NCBI RefSeq assembly: GCF_012276755.1
Contig: NZ_JAAXKX010000002.1
Span: forward strand, 282,985-346,984
Source: Marichromatium bheemlicum
Lineage (GTDB): Bacteria; Pseudomonadota; Gammaproteobacteria; Chromatiales; Chromatiaceae
Direction of reading: 5' to 3'
DNA length: 64,000 nt
Numbering within the stretch: position 1 is the stretch's first letter; each line of letters starts with the position of its first letter. A program made the position numbers and the translations under genes. Of this stretch, positions 9,629 to 18,692 are shown piece after piece. Below the pieces are notes generated by a model. The model saw nothing but the letters and a program-made list of their open reading frames with translations. It did no database searches and was not told the DNA's origin.

Positions 9629-10159
9629 ATGCGATTCGCAGTCAGCCCCGACCAACTTCGCCGCGCCAAGGTACCGCACGAACTCTTTCTCACCAATCTG
9701 ATCGGTAACCACATCCTGATGACGGTCGCCATCGGCGGCATCGCCGGCAGCTTCCCCTGGCTGCTGGCGCTGATCCCGACGACCTCCTTTGCCATCCTCG
9801 GCTTCACCCTGTGGCGCGCGCGCCGCGCCCGCGGGCGCGACCCCTGGTACGTGATGTGTCACTGGCAGGTGTGCGCGCGGCGCAGCCGCATCTTCCTGAC
9901 CATGCTGTCGCTGTTGGTGGCGAGCGCAACCCTCGGCTGGGTCGGCTACACCTATGGTGGGATGATGCAAGAGGCGGTATGGGCACTGGTTGCCGGCACC
10001 GGCATCCTGCCGGTGATGGCAACCGTACTGGTACTGGTGATCGTCGAGTCCGACGCCCTCTACCACGCCCACGAGGCACGGCTACCGGCCTGGGTGGTGG
10101 CGCGCTACCCCGCCCCAGCCGCGCAACGGATCGATGACGACGCTCAGCCGAGCGCGTAG
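9629..10159 (+). CDS. Putative integral membrane protein
   Basis: A membrane protein of 176 residues with about four hydrophobic segments ([38 protein letters not shown], a pair around [20 protein letters not shown], and [16 protein letters not shown]). I do not recognise a family. The start at 9629 has a GGAG nine bases upstream; an alternative ATG at 9581 overlaps the moeB stop (ATGA) but has no ribosome site, so coupled translation from there (192 residues) is possible. The end overlaps ubiA by 16 bp tail to tail. Confidence 0.75.
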   Translation: MRFAVSPDQLRRAKVPHELFLTNLIGNHILMTVAIGGIAGSFPWLLALIPTTSFAILGFTLWRARRARGRDPWYVMCHWQVCARRSRIFLTMLSLLVASATLGWVGYTYGGMMQEAVWALVAGTGILPVMATVLVLVIVESDALYHAHEARLPAWVVARYPAPAAQRIDDDAQPSA

Positions 10160-11046
10160 TCGAGCACCAGCCCGACGAACACCGCCATGCCGAAGTAGTT
10201 GTTGTTGAGGAAGGCGGCGAAGCAGGGGCCAGGCTCACGCTTGCGGATCAGCCACTGCTGGTAGAGGGCGAGCCCGGCGGCGACCGCCAACCCCAGCAGG
10301 TACCAGCCACCGCGCCCGGTGACCGTGCCGACCCACAGCAACAGCGCCAGCATGATGAGCTGCAACAGCCCGATGATGACACGGTCCCAGCGCCCGAACA
10401 GGATCGCGGTGGACTTCACCCCGATCTCGAGGTCGTCATCACGATCGACCATGGCGTACTGGGTGTCGTAGATCAGCGCCCAGATCAAGGTGGCGACGAA
10501 CAACACCCAGGCATAGAAGGGGATGGTCCCGGTCACCGCAGTGAAGGCCATCGGGATCGCCCAACCGAAGGCGGCACCGAGAAAGAGCTGTGGCAGATGG
10601 GTATAGCGTTTCATGAACGGATAGAGCGCGGTCAGCACTACCGCCACCACCGACAGCGCCACCGTCTGCCAGTTGAGCATCAACACCAGCCCGAAGGAGG
10701 CCAGACAAAGGGCGATGAACACGCCCAGCGCCTCACCGGCGCTCACTCGACCGGTGGCCAGTGGACGCTGGTTGGTCCGCCGCACATGACCGTCGAAGTC
10801 GCGATCGGCATAGTCGTTGATCGCGCACCCGGCCGAGCGCATCAGCAGCACCCCGAGCACAAAGATCAGCACGACCGACCAGGGCGGCTGCCCCGCGCCA
10901 GCCAACCACAGTGCCCAGAGCGCCGGCCACATCAGCAGCAGGCTGCCGATCGGCCGGTTGAACCGCACCAGCAGCAGATATTCATGCAACCGCTCACGCC
11001 AGAAGGCGGGACGCAGCGCCTTAGCTGTTACCTCTTGAAGACTCAT
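10144..11046 (-). CDS. ubiA: 4-hydroxybenzoate octaprenyltransferase
   Basis: UbiA attaches the polyprenyl tail to 4-hydroxybenzoate in ubiquinone synthesis. It is a 300-residue polytopic membrane enzyme. The first aspartate-rich prenyl-diphosphate site is NDYADRDFD (about residue 77), and the second is [12 protein letters not shown] (about residue 195). Hydrophobic helices cover the rest. No ubiC lies beside it, unlike in Escherichia coli. The 184 bp upstream hold no gene. Confidence 0.95.
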   Translation of the reverse strand: MSLQEVTAKALRPAFWRERLHEYLLLVRFNRPIGSLLLMWPALWALWLAGAGQPPWSVVLIFVLGVLLMRSAGCAINDYADRDFDGHVRRTNQRPLATGRVSAGEALGVFIALCLASFGLVLMLNWQTVALSVVAVVLTALYPFMKRYTHLPQLFLGAAFGWAIPMAFTAVTGTIPFYAWVLFVATLIWALIYDTQYAMVDRDDDLEIGVKSTAILFGRWDRVIIGLLQLIMLALLLWVGTVTGRGGWYLLGLAVAAGLALYQQWLIRKREPGPCFAAFLNNNYFGMAVFVGLVLDYALG

Positions 11047-11230
11047 ATCGCAGGTCGACTCTCACCCGATTCGTGAAGTTGGCGACGATGCCCGCCGGCA
11101 CGGCGGATGGGGGAACGGTCAGGGATCGTGACGACGTGGCCGCAGCAGACGGGCCCCGGCATCGTCTGCAGGTGCGGGGATTATCGCACAGCCGCACGCG
11201 ATCGAACCGACAGACGCCCAACGCCCGCGC

Positions 11231-13372
11231 TCAAGCACGCCCGTAGTCGACCCGGTCCCCGAGCCAGCGCTGTACCAGCGGCTCGAACAGACCCCGATGC
11301 TCGCTCAGCACCCGGTCGGCGGCCTGCTGGGCGGCTGAGAGCAGTTGCTGGTCACGCAGCGGATCGGCGATACGGAACTGCACCGCCCCGGTCTGGCGGG
11401 TGCCCAGCACCTCACCGGCACCGCGCAACGCCAGGTCGCGCTCGGCGATCTCGAAGCCGCTGTTGGTGGCGCGCAGGATCCCCAGGCGCTCGCGCGCCAC
11501 TGCCGAGAGCGGCGCGCGATAGAGCAGCAGGCAGTAGCTCTCGACCGCACCGCGCCCGACCCGGCCCCGGAGTTGATGGAGCTGGGCGAGCCCCAAGCGC
11601 TCGGGGTTCTCGATGATCATCAGACTGGCATTGGGCACATCGACCCCGACCTCGATCACCGTAGTCGCCACCAGTAGGTCGAGTTCACCGCCAGCGAAGG
11701 CGGCCATCACCGCCTCGCGCTCGGCGCCACGGATGCGTCCGTGCACCAGCCCCACGCGCAGCCCGCTGAGCCGCTCGGCGAGCTGGCGCGCGGTCTCCTC
11801 GGCGGCCTGGCACTCGAGCACCTCCGACTCCTCGATCAGGGTGCAGACCCAGTAGGCCTGACGCCCCTGGGCACAGGCCTCGCGCACCCGTTCGATCACC
11901 TCCTCACGACGACCATCGGGCACCGCCACCGTGGTGATCGCCTGACGCCCCGGCGGCAAGGCATCGATCACCGAGAGGTCGAGATCGGCGTACATCGTCA
12001 TCGCCAACGAACGCGGGATGGGCGTAGCGGTCATGATCAGCTGATGGGCTAGCGCGCCCTCTCCCCCACCCTTTTCACGCAGCCGCATGCGCTGGTGCAC
12101 ACCGAAACGATGCTGCTCGTCGATGATCACCAGCCCCAGCTCGGCGAAGCGCACCTCGTCCTGGAACAGCGCATGGGTGCCGACCACCAGTCGCGCCTCG
12201 CCCGAGGCGATGCGCGCCAGCAGCTCGGCGCGCTCACGCCCCTTGTGACGACCAGTCAGCCACAGCGTAGTGATACCGAGTTCGCCGAGCCAACCACCAA
12301 GGGTACGATGGTGCTGCTCGGCGAGCAGCTCGGTGGGGGCCATCAGCACCGCCTGATGTCCGCACTCGATCGCCTGCAGCGCAGCGAGGGCGGCGACCAC
12401 CGTCTTGCCTGCACCGACATCCCCCTGCAACAGCCGATGCATCGGCCGGGCGAGGCCGAGATCGGCAGCGATCTCACCGACCACTCGCTCCTGCGCCGGG
12501 GTCAGTGAGAACGGCAAGCGCGCGCGCAAGCGCGCGCGCAGCGCGCCGTCGCCGACGAGCGGCGGCGCGGTCTGCGCCGCCTGGGTCTCGCGCAAGCGTC
12601 GCAGGCTCACCTGGTGTGCCACCAGCTCTTCGAAGGCCAGTCGTTGGAAGCTCGGGTGACGGCGCTCGACCAGCGCCTCTAGCGTCGCCTCGGCGGGTGG
12701 ACGGTGGAGATAACGCAGCGCCTCGCTCAGCGTCGGCAACCCCAACGGCGCGAGCACAGTCGCCGGCAGACACTCGGCCGGGGCACGGGTCTCGAGCAAC
12801 ACCAGCGCCTGCTCAGTCAGACCACGCAGCGACGCCTGACTCAGGCCCTCGGTCGCGGGATAGACCGGGGTCAGCCCAGGCTCGAGCCCCTCCTGCCCCG
12901 CCCCCTGGATGCGATATTCTGGGTGCACCATCTCGAGGCCGCGCGGCCCCTGGCGGACCTCGCCGTAGCACGACAGCCGTACCCCCGGGTGCAGCGCCGT
13001 GACCTGCTGACTAGAGAAGTGGAAAAAGCGCAACATCAGCGCACCGAGACCACCGTCGGTGAGCCACACCTTGAACGAGCGCCGGCGCCCGAGGGCGATC
13101 CCGGCCTCGCTGATCTCGGCCTCGACCAACGCCTCCTGACCGACCCGCAGCTCGGCGAGCGGTATTGCCCGACTCCGGTCCTGATAGCGGGTCGGCAGGT
13201 GCAGCAGCAGATCCTGGACACTATGGATCCCCAGCCGGGCGAGACGCTCGGCAATACGAGGGCCGACCCGATGCAGCCGCTCGACCGGGATCTGGTCGAG
13301 TGCCTCGGTGTCGGCAAGCGTGCGATCTGGTGCGGATTGAATCAAGGCGCTGGTATCTGCTCTAATCGCCAT
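11231..13372 (-). CDS. recG: ATP-dependent DNA helicase RecG
   Basis: RecG remodels stalled replication forks and branch-migrates Holliday junctions. The 713-residue protein has an N-terminal wedge (OB) domain followed by helicase motifs: Walker A GDVGAGKTVVAALAA, DEQH box in IIDEQHRFG, motif III TATPIPRSLAM, and motif VI QLRGRVGRG. I chose the ATG at 13372 (MAIRADTSAL) over a longer frame that runs back into the divergent yjbQ region. It contains a 12-bp tandem duplication (see 12514-12537). Confidence 0.96.
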   Translation of the reverse strand: MAIRADTSALIQSAPDRTLADTEALDQIPVERLHRVGPRIAERLARLGIHSVQDLLLHLPTRYQDRSRAIPLAELRVGQEALVEAEISEAGIALGRRRSFKVWLTDGGLGALMLRFFHFSSQQVTALHPGVRLSCYGEVRQGPRGLEMVHPEYRIQGAGQEGLEPGLTPVYPATEGLSQASLRGLTEQALVLLETRAPAECLPATVLAPLGLPTLSEALRYLHRPPAEATLEALVERRHPSFQRLAFEELVAHQVSLRRLRETQAAQTAPPLVGDGALRARLRARLPFSLTPAQERVVGEIAADLGLARPMHRLLQGDVGAGKTVVAALAALQAIECGHQAVLMAPTELLAEQHHRTLGGWLGELGITTLWLTGRHKGRERAELLARIASGEARLVVGTHALFQDEVRFAELGLVIIDEQHRFGVHQRMRLREKGGGEGALAHQLIMTATPIPRSLAMTMYADLDLSVIDALPPGRQAITTVAVPDGRREEVIERVREACAQGRQAYWVCTLIEESEVLECQAAEETARQLAERLSGLRVGLVHGRIRGAEREAVMAAFAGGELDLLVATTVIEVGVDVPNASLMIIENPERLGLAQLHQLRGRVGRGAVESYCLLLYRAPLSAVARERLGILRATNSGFEIAERDLALRGAGEVLGTRQTGAVQFRIADPLRDQQLLSAAQQAADRVLSEHRGLFEPLVQRWLGDRVDYGRA
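12514..12537. repeat. 12-bp tandem duplication inside recG
   Basis: A 12-bp unit rich in alternating GC occurs twice head to tail (12514-12525 and 12526-12537) and is followed by a degenerate third start. In the protein it produces the doubled RARLRARL just before the helicase core. Being a multiple of three it keeps the frame; replication slippage is the likely origin. Confidence 0.75.
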
Positions 13373-13457
13373 GCGGGCCCCGTCATGGCGCCCGCCGTTG
13401 TACGGTACCGCGACCCCGCCACCAGCACTGGCCCCGGAGATCGACCTCCTCTCGCCG

Positions 13458-13874
13458 ATGATCGAACAGCACAGCCTCAGCATCGCGACCCAGGGTCGCG
13501 GCACCTACGAGATCACCAACGCCGTACAGCAACGGGTGTGCCAAAGCGGCATCATGACTGGACTTTGCCACGTCTTCGTGCATCACACCAGTGCCTCGCT
13601 GCTGTTGTGCGAGAATGCCGACCCCTCGGTGCGTCACGACCTCGAACACTTCCTCGCCCGGCTCGCCCCCGACGGCGACCCGGTCTACACCCACGCCGCC
13701 GAGGGTCCGGACGACATGCCGGCGCACCTGCGCGCCATCCTCACCAAGATGGACCTCACCCTCCCGATCAGCGACGGGCGCTGCGCGCTCGGCACCTGGC
13801 AAGGGGTCTACCTCTACGAGCACCGCACCGGCGCGCAGCACCGACGGCTGACCCTCACACTCGACGGCGTCTGA
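13458..13874 (+). CDS. yjbQ: YjbQ/UPF0047 family protein
   Basis: A 138-residue protein of the YjbQ family, the same length as the Escherichia coli member, which has been linked to weak thiamine-phosphate synthase activity. Characteristic sequences are VHHTSASLLLCENADPSV, EGPDDMPAHLRA and GTWQGVYLYEHR. The histidines and acidic residues of these motifs make up the presumed metal/active site. The ATG at 13458 (MIEQHSLSI) is the family start; the open frame extends upstream but runs into the recG start region. It is divergent from recG. Confidence 0.92.
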   Translation: MIEQHSLSIATQGRGTYEITNAVQQRVCQSGIMTGLCHVFVHHTSASLLLCENADPSVRHDLEHFLARLAPDGDPVYTHAAEGPDDMPAHLRAILTKMDLTLPISDGRCALGTWQGVYLYEHRTGAQHRRLTLTLDGV

Positions 13875-13881
13875 GACCGAC

Positions 13882-14964
13882 TCAGCGGCCGGCCAAGGCC
13901 GCGCCATGACGGGCACGGATCGCGGTGGCGAGCTGATGCACGGCCATCGCGTAATAGGTACTGCGGTTGTAGCGGGTGATCACCCGGAAGTTGTCGAAGC
14001 CTACCCAATACTCAGGGCCACCGCGGGCATCGAGCGACAGCAGGCTCAAGCCTCCACGCCCCGGCACACCATCGAGGTCGACCCCGTGGGCACTGAGGGT
14101 GGAACGACCATGACGACTGCTGAAGCCGGTCTTGAGCGCCCCGACACCCTGCCCCGAACGCACCGACACACGCACCGCCACCGGTTCGCCGCTGCGCCAA
14201 CCATGGGCCTTGAAGTAGTGGGCGACGCTGCCGATGGCATCATTCGGGTTCCAGAGATCACGCACCCCATCGTCGTCGAAGTCGACCGCATAGCGCTGGA
14301 AGCTAGTGGGCATGAACTGACCGAGCCCCATGGCCCCGGCATAGGAACCACGCGGCTCGCGCGGATCGATCCCGGACTCGCGAGCCATCAGCAGAAAGGC
14401 CTCGAGTTCACCGCTAAAGTAATCGGCGCGACGTGGATAGGCGAAGGCGAGCGTAGCCAGGGCGTCGAGCACCCGGGTGGTGCCGACATAACCGCCATAG
14501 CGTGTCTCCACCCCGAGGATGGCGACGATGTACTCCGGGGCCACGCCGTAGCGCGCGCTAGCGCGTGCCAGAGGTGCGGTGTGGGCACGCCAGAACCGCA
14601 CCCCGCCAGCGATATTGTCGGCGGTCACGAACTTGCCGCGATAGCGCGTCCAGGCCCCGCTCGGGGAACGAGAGGCGCGTGGCGCCTGACGGTCCATCAG
14701 CTCGATGATCCACTGCTCGCGCTGGGCCTCGGAGAGCACCCCGGCGATCACCTCGGGGGCGAAGCCATGCTCCCGGGCCATACGCACCACGAAACGCGAG
14801 GCAGGGGCGCTGGCGGCAAAGTCGCCCCCCAGCTCACCGTCGGCAGTCAACGGCAGGGCCGCGCTGGAGAAGGGATCGAGGGCGACACGTTGCTGGGCAC
14901 TGGCACTGCAGCCGGCGACCAGCAGCGACGCGCAGAACACGAGAAAGAGACTGAGACGACGCAT
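13882..14964 (-). CDS. mltB: Lytic murein transglycosylase B (lipoprotein)
   Basis: An envelope enzyme that cleaves peptidoglycan glycan strands with formation of anhydro-muropeptides. The 360-residue precursor starts with a lipoprotein signal (LSLFLVFCASLLVAGC), so it should be anchored in the outer membrane. The catalytic glutamate lies in ILGVETRYGGYVG (about residue 160), and GAMGLGQFMPTSF and the C-terminal ITRYNRSTYYAMAV motif are typical of MltB. The ATG at 14964 places the lipobox correctly. Confidence 0.93.
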   Translation of the reverse strand: MRRLSLFLVFCASLLVAGCSASAQQRVALDPFSSAALPLTADGELGGDFAASAPASRFVVRMAREHGFAPEVIAGVLSEAQREQWIIELMDRQAPRASRSPSGAWTRYRGKFVTADNIAGGVRFWRAHTAPLARASARYGVAPEYIVAILGVETRYGGYVGTTRVLDALATLAFAYPRRADYFSGELEAFLLMARESGIDPREPRGSYAGAMGLGQFMPTSFQRYAVDFDDDGVRDLWNPNDAIGSVAHYFKAHGWRSGEPVAVRVSVRSGQGVGALKTGFSSRHGRSTLSAHGVDLDGVPGRGGLSLLSLDARGGPEYWVGFDNFRVITRYNRSTYYAMAVHQLATAIRARHGAALAGR

Positions 14965-15126
14965 GTGGAGACCCGCTTCCTGGCTGAGTGAAGATTGAGA
15001 GATGACCGATGCCCGCGCACCAGAGCCCGTGGAGGGCCTGCGTTCGCCCCGGAAGACCCGGGCGGCTATCGCCAATGGTATGCCATCAGCCGAATACTAC
15101 AATTCGCCCGCCCGGGCGGTGCGCGC

Positions 15127-15513
15127 TCAATCGCTCAGGCTCATCACCGCATCCATCTCCACCCCGGCACCCTTGGGCAGGGCCGCCACCCCAACCACCG
15201 CGCGCGCCGGATAGGGCTCGGCGAAGTAATCGCTCATCACCTGGTTGACCACCGGGAAGTGGCCCAGATCGGTGAGAAAGACGTTGAGCTTGACGATATC
15301 GGCAAGGGTGCCGTTGGCGGCACGGGCGACCGCCGCGAGGTTATCGAAGACCCGCCGCACCTGGACCTCGATATCGCCATCGACCAGGGCCATGGTCTCC
15401 GGAATCAAAGGGATCTGACCCGAAAGATAGACGGTATCGCCGATTCGTACCGCCTGCGAATAGGTACCAATGGCCTGAGGGGCCTGATCGGTAGAGATCA
15501 CGCGTTTGTTCAT
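15127..15513 (-). CDS. ridA: RidA family reactive-imine deaminase
   Basis: RidA hydrolyses reactive enamine/imine intermediates such as 2-aminoacrylate, protecting PLP enzymes. The 128-residue length is normal. Family landmarks are [22 protein letters not shown], the active-site arginine in [22 protein letters not shown], and [10 protein letters not shown]. In many gammaproteobacteria it sits between spoT and recG; here spoT is not adjacent, and mltB and yjbQ lie between it and recG. Confidence 0.95.
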   Translation of the reverse strand: MNKRVISTDQAPQAIGTYSQAVRIGDTVYLSGQIPLIPETMALVDGDIEVQVRRVFDNLAAVARAANGTLADIVKLNVFLTDLGHFPVVNQVMSDYFAEPYPARAVVGVAALPKGAGVEMDAVMSLSD

Positions 15514-15594
15514 CGAAGGACCTCACATGCGCTGGATGACGCCGACGGGCGGCGGAGATCGTCTCCGCTGGCCCACGAACCAGGCGTAAACCGT

Positions 15595-15600
15595 TATAAT
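15595..15600 (+). promoter_or_regulatory. -10 element upstream of purC
   Basis: A perfect TATAAT lies 30 bp upstream of the purC ATG at 15631. I find no good -35 hexamer 16-18 bp further upstream, so the promoter may depend on an activator. The intergenic region is shared with the divergent ridA. Confidence 0.45.
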
Positions 15601-15630
15601 CTCAGCCTTGTCGTTCTGGGATCAACCGTC

Positions 15631-16515
15631 ATGCCTGCGCTCTACGAATCGAACATCCCCTCACTCCCGCTGCTCGGCCGTGGCAAGGTCCGGGACATCT
15701 ATGCCGTCGGCGAGGATCACCTGTTGGTGGTCGCCAGCGACCGGCTCTCTGCCTTCGACGTGGTGCTGCCACAACCGATCCCCGGCAAGGGCGAGGTGCT
15801 CACCCGGGTCTCCAACTTCTGGTTCGGACGCATCGCCGAGCTGATCCCCAACCAGCTCTCGGACATCCCGGTCGAGGCGGTGGTCACCGACCCCGAGATC
15901 CTCGCCGCGCTCGGCGATCGCGCCATGGTGGTGCGCCGTCTCAAGCCGCTGCCGGTCGAGGCGATCGTGCGCGGCTACCTGATCGGCTCGGGCTGGAAGG
16001 ACTATCGCGCCAGCGGCGCTGTGTGCGGCATCGCCCTGCCCCAGGGGCTGCGTCAGGCCGACCAGCTCCCGGAGGCAATCTACACCCCCTCGACCAAGGC
16101 CGAGATCGGCGATCACGACGAGAACATCGACTTCGCCCGCACCGTCGATCTGCTCGGTCGCGAACTGGCTGAGCAGGTACGCGACACTGCCATCGCCATC
16201 TATACCCGCTGTGCGGCCTATGCACGCGAACGTGGCATCATCATCGCCGACACCAAGTTCGAGTTCGGGCTCGACGACGCCGGCCGACTGCACCTGATCG
16301 ACGAGGTACTCACCCCCGATTCCTCGCGCTTCTGGCCGGCCGACGAATACCGTCCCGACACCAGCCCGCCGAGCTTCGACAAGCAATTCGTGCGCGACTA
16401 CCTCGAGACCCTCGACTGGGACAAGACCCCGCCGGGGCCAGAGCTGCCGCAGTCGATCATCGACCGCACCGCCGCCAAGTACCACGAGGCCGAGCAGCGT
16501 CTCACCCAGGGCTGA
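15631..16515 (+). CDS. purC: Phosphoribosylaminoimidazole-succinocarboxamide synthase
   Basis: PurC (SAICAR synthetase) joins aspartate to CAIR in de novo purine synthesis. The 294-residue protein is the longer, yeast-like type rather than the short Escherichia coli form. Motifs seen are [12 protein letters not shown] (ATP loop), [28 protein letters not shown], and DTKFEFGLD with [13 protein letters not shown]. The start is the ATG at 15631 following a TATAAT. A strong hairpin follows at 16566-16603. Confidence 0.96.
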   Translation: MPALYESNIPSLPLLGRGKVRDIYAVGEDHLLVVASDRLSAFDVVLPQPIPGKGEVLTRVSNFWFGRIAELIPNQLSDIPVEAVVTDPEILAALGDRAMVVRRLKPLPVEAIVRGYLIGSGWKDYRASGAVCGIALPQGLRQADQLPEAIYTPSTKAEIGDHDENIDFARTVDLLGRELAEQVRDTAIAIYTRCAAYARERGIIIADTKFEFGLDDAGRLHLIDEVLTPDSSRFWPADEYRPDTSPPSFDKQFVRDYLETLDWDKTPPGPELPQSIIDRTAAKYHEAEQRLTQG

Positions 16516-16565
16516 CTCAGGCCGGCGGCGCGACCTACAACACCCCGCGCCGCGGCAGGGATACC

Positions 16566-16603
16566 CCGGGTGCGCTGGCGCCTCGAGACACCAGCGCACC
16601 CGG
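16566..16603 (+). terminator. 13-bp perfect hairpin downstream of purC
   Basis: Arms 16566-16578 and 16591-16603 pair perfectly over 13 bases around a 12-base loop, 50 bp after the purC stop. A second hairpin (arms 16525-16532 and 16546-16553) precedes it. Neither is followed by a T-tract, so it is a terminator candidate by stem strength and position only. Confidence 0.45.
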
Positions 16604-16696
16604 CCCACCGCCACGTTCAAGCGCGATCGCGTGCCGAGCGCACCGGCGCGCACCGCCCCGCCAGGGGGTACATCAGCGTCAGTGGAGGGATCACGG

Positions 16697-17275
16697 ATGA
16701 AACTCGCCCGCAACCTGTTCGCCATCTTCGGGGTGCTCTGCGCACTCGCCATCGGCTATGGCGCGGCACGACTAGCGCCGCTCATCACAACCTTCGACCC
16801 TGAGGCGCCCCGGGTCTATGCCGAGTTCGGCCAGCGCCTGCTCGCGACCGGCGACCCCGGCATGGCGATGATGTGGTCGGTGCCGGTCGAGGAGGGACTG
16901 ACGGTCGAGGACGTGATCGACTCGCTCAAGAGCCTGGCCGTCTCCAACAACCTGCTGTTCGTCGGCGAGTCACCCTTCTATCAGCAGATCGAGGCGATCA
17001 CCGGCGAGCCCTATCGCTATGTCAACTTCCTCTCCTTCTGCGACGCCCGGGTCGGGCGCCAGATGCTCGAGCACCGCAACGAGTACAGCGGCTTCATGCC
17101 CTGTCGCATCGCCCTGGTCGAGGACGCCGCAGGACGGCTGCACCTCTACAGCATGAACCTCGACCTGATGATCCACGGCGGCACCAGTCTGCCCCCCGAG
17201 CTAGAGCAATCGGCCACCCGGGTGCGCGACACCATCTGGAGCATCATGCAGGGGGCGGCGGTCGGCGAGTTCTGA
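16697..17275 (+). CDS. DUF302 domain protein
   Basis: A 192-residue protein with an N-terminal signal or anchor (LFAIFGVLCALAIGYGA) followed by a DUF302-like domain: VEEGLTVEDVIDSLKSLAVSNNLLFVGESP in the first half, and MPCRIALVEDAAGRLHLYSMNLDLMI in the second. DUF302 proteins are small, often periplasmic, and of unknown function. It lies 118 bp upstream of hcp on the same strand, but an FNR/DNR-like box between them argues for separate hcp control. The start at 16697 is preceded by GGAGGG nine bases upstream. Confidence 0.82.
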   Translation: MKLARNLFAIFGVLCALAIGYGAARLAPLITTFDPEAPRVYAEFGQRLLATGDPGMAMMWSVPVEEGLTVEDVIDSLKSLAVSNNLLFVGESPFYQQIEAITGEPYRYVNFLSFCDARVGRQMLEHRNEYSGFMPCRIALVEDAAGRLHLYSMNLDLMIHGGTSLPPELEQSATRVRDTIWSIMQGAAVGEF

Positions 17276-17290
17276 CCTGCAGGGGCGGAT

Positions 17291-17304
17291 TTGACCTCCA
17301 TCAA
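17291..17304. promoter_or_regulatory. FNR/DNR-type operator upstream of hcp
   Basis: TTGAC-N4-ATCAA matches the Fnr-family operator TTGAT-N4-ATCAA with one mismatch. It ends 89 bp before the hcp ATG. Crp/Fnr regulators of the DNR or FNR type commonly control hcp genes in response to NO or low oxygen, and such a regulator is encoded immediately downstream and convergent with hcp. The assignment of this box to that protein is inference. Confidence 0.65.
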
Positions 17305-17393
17305 GGGGTAATCGACGGGACCGGACGAGACTGCGCCCGCCCCCGCCGTCAGAGGTGCGGGACAGGCCCCGTCCACCCACAGGAGACCGCCCC

Positions 17394-18689
17394 ATGTACT
17401 GCAACCAGTGTGAACAGACCTTCCGCAACAGCGCCTGTGTGAACTCGCCCGGCACCTGCGGCAAGGACGCCGACGTACAGTCGCTGCAAGAGACCCTGCT
17501 CTACGGCCTCAAGGGGATGGCCGCCTACGCCCATCACGCACGCCGCCTCGGCCACCACGACGAGACCGTCTCGGCGTTCATCGAAGAGGCGCTGTTCGTC
17601 ACCATGACCAACGTCAACTTCGACCCCGAGGCGCTGCTCGATTACTGTCTGCGCTGCGGCGAGATGAACCTGCGGGTGATGGAGCTGCTCGACGCGGCCC
17701 ATGTCGAGACCTTCGGCGCCCCCGCCCCGAGCCAGGTGCGCGAGGGCACCGAGGCCGGTCCCGGCATCCTCGTCACCGGCCACGACCTGCTCGATCTCTG
17801 GGAGCTGCTGTGCCAGGTCGAGGGCACCGCGATCCGCGTCTACACCCACGGCGAGATGCTCCCCGCGCACATGTACCCGAGGTTGCGCGATCATCCCAAC
17901 CTGGCCGGTCACTACGGCGGCGCCTGGCAGGATCAGAAGCGCGAGTTCGCCGCCTTCTCCGGCCCGGTACTGGCCACCACCAACTGCGTGCTGATTCCGC
18001 CCGAGCAGTATCGCGACCGGCTCTACACCATCCGCGCCACCGGCGTCCCCAACGCCCGGCGTCTCCCCGATGGCGACTACTCGGCGCTGATCACCGCCGC
18101 TCAGACCTGCCCGCCCTGCCCCGAGGCGCCCGCCGGTGAGTCGACCATCGGCTTCCACCGCCAGGTGCTGCTCGATCAGGCACCGACCCTCGTCGAGGCG
18201 GTCAAGTCCGGCGCGATCAGCCACTTCTTCGTCATCGGCGGCTGCGACGGCGCCGAGAAGGGGCGCAACTACTTCACCGACTACGCCCGCGCCACCCCGC
18301 CGGACTCCTTCATCCTCACCCTCGGCTGCGGCAAGTACCGCATCCGCGACCACGACTACGGCGAGCACCTGGGGCTGCCGCGGCTACTCGACATGGGCCA
18401 GTGCAACGACGCCTATGGCGCCATCGCCGTCGCCGCCGCGCTGGCCGAGGCCTGCGAGTGCGGCATCAACGATCTGCCGCTGACCCTGGTGGTGAGCTGG
18501 TTCGAGCAGAAGGCGGTGGCGGTGCTGCTGAGCCTGCTGCACCTCGGCGTGCGCGGCATCACCCTCGGCCCCAACCCACCGGCCTTTATCACCCCCGGGG
18601 TGTTCGCGATCCTGCAGCAGCGCTACGACCTGCGTCTCACCGGCCAGGACCCCGAGGGCGATCTGGCGCGCGCGCTGGCCGCCGCCTGA
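17394..18689 (+). CDS. hcp: Hybrid cluster protein, short class III-like form
   Basis: Hcp carries a 4Fe-2S-2O hybrid cluster plus a second Fe-S cluster and acts as an NO reductase/S-nitrosylase in nitrosative stress. N-terminal cysteines are C3, C6, C15 and C22 (CNQCEQT...CGK). The hybrid-cluster ligands are all visible: H and E in THGEML, C in TNCVLIP, C in IGGCDGAEKG, C in LGCGKYR, C in MGQCNDAYG, and E in WFEQKAVAV. At 431 residues it is about 120 shorter than the common 550-residue forms; the missing part is in the first helical domain, as in class III proteins. The ATG at 17394 places the cysteine motif at the N-terminus. Confidence 0.94.
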   Translation: MYCNQCEQTFRNSACVNSPGTCGKDADVQSLQETLLYGLKGMAAYAHHARRLGHHDETVSAFIEEALFVTMTNVNFDPEALLDYCLRCGEMNLRVMELLDAAHVETFGAPAPSQVREGTEAGPGILVTGHDLLDLWELLCQVEGTAIRVYTHGEMLPAHMYPRLRDHPNLAGHYGGAWQDQKREFAAFSGPVLATTNCVLIPPEQYRDRLYTIRATGVPNARRLPDGDYSALITAAQTCPPCPEAPAGESTIGFHRQVLLDQAPTLVEAVKSGAISHFFVIGGCDGAEKGRNYFTDYARATPPDSFILTLGCGKYRIRDHDYGEHLGLPRLLDMGQCNDAYGAIAVAAALAEACECGINDLPLTLVVSWFEQKAVAVLLSLLHLGVRGITLGPNPPAFITPGVFAILQQRYDLRLTGQDPEGDLARALAAA

Positions 18690-18692
18690 GGC

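Noticed and set aside
13458..15513. Insertion of mltB and yjbQ between ridA and recG as an unusual rearrangement
   Set aside because: Gene order in this part of gammaproteobacterial genomes varies widely, so it is not worth a finding alone.
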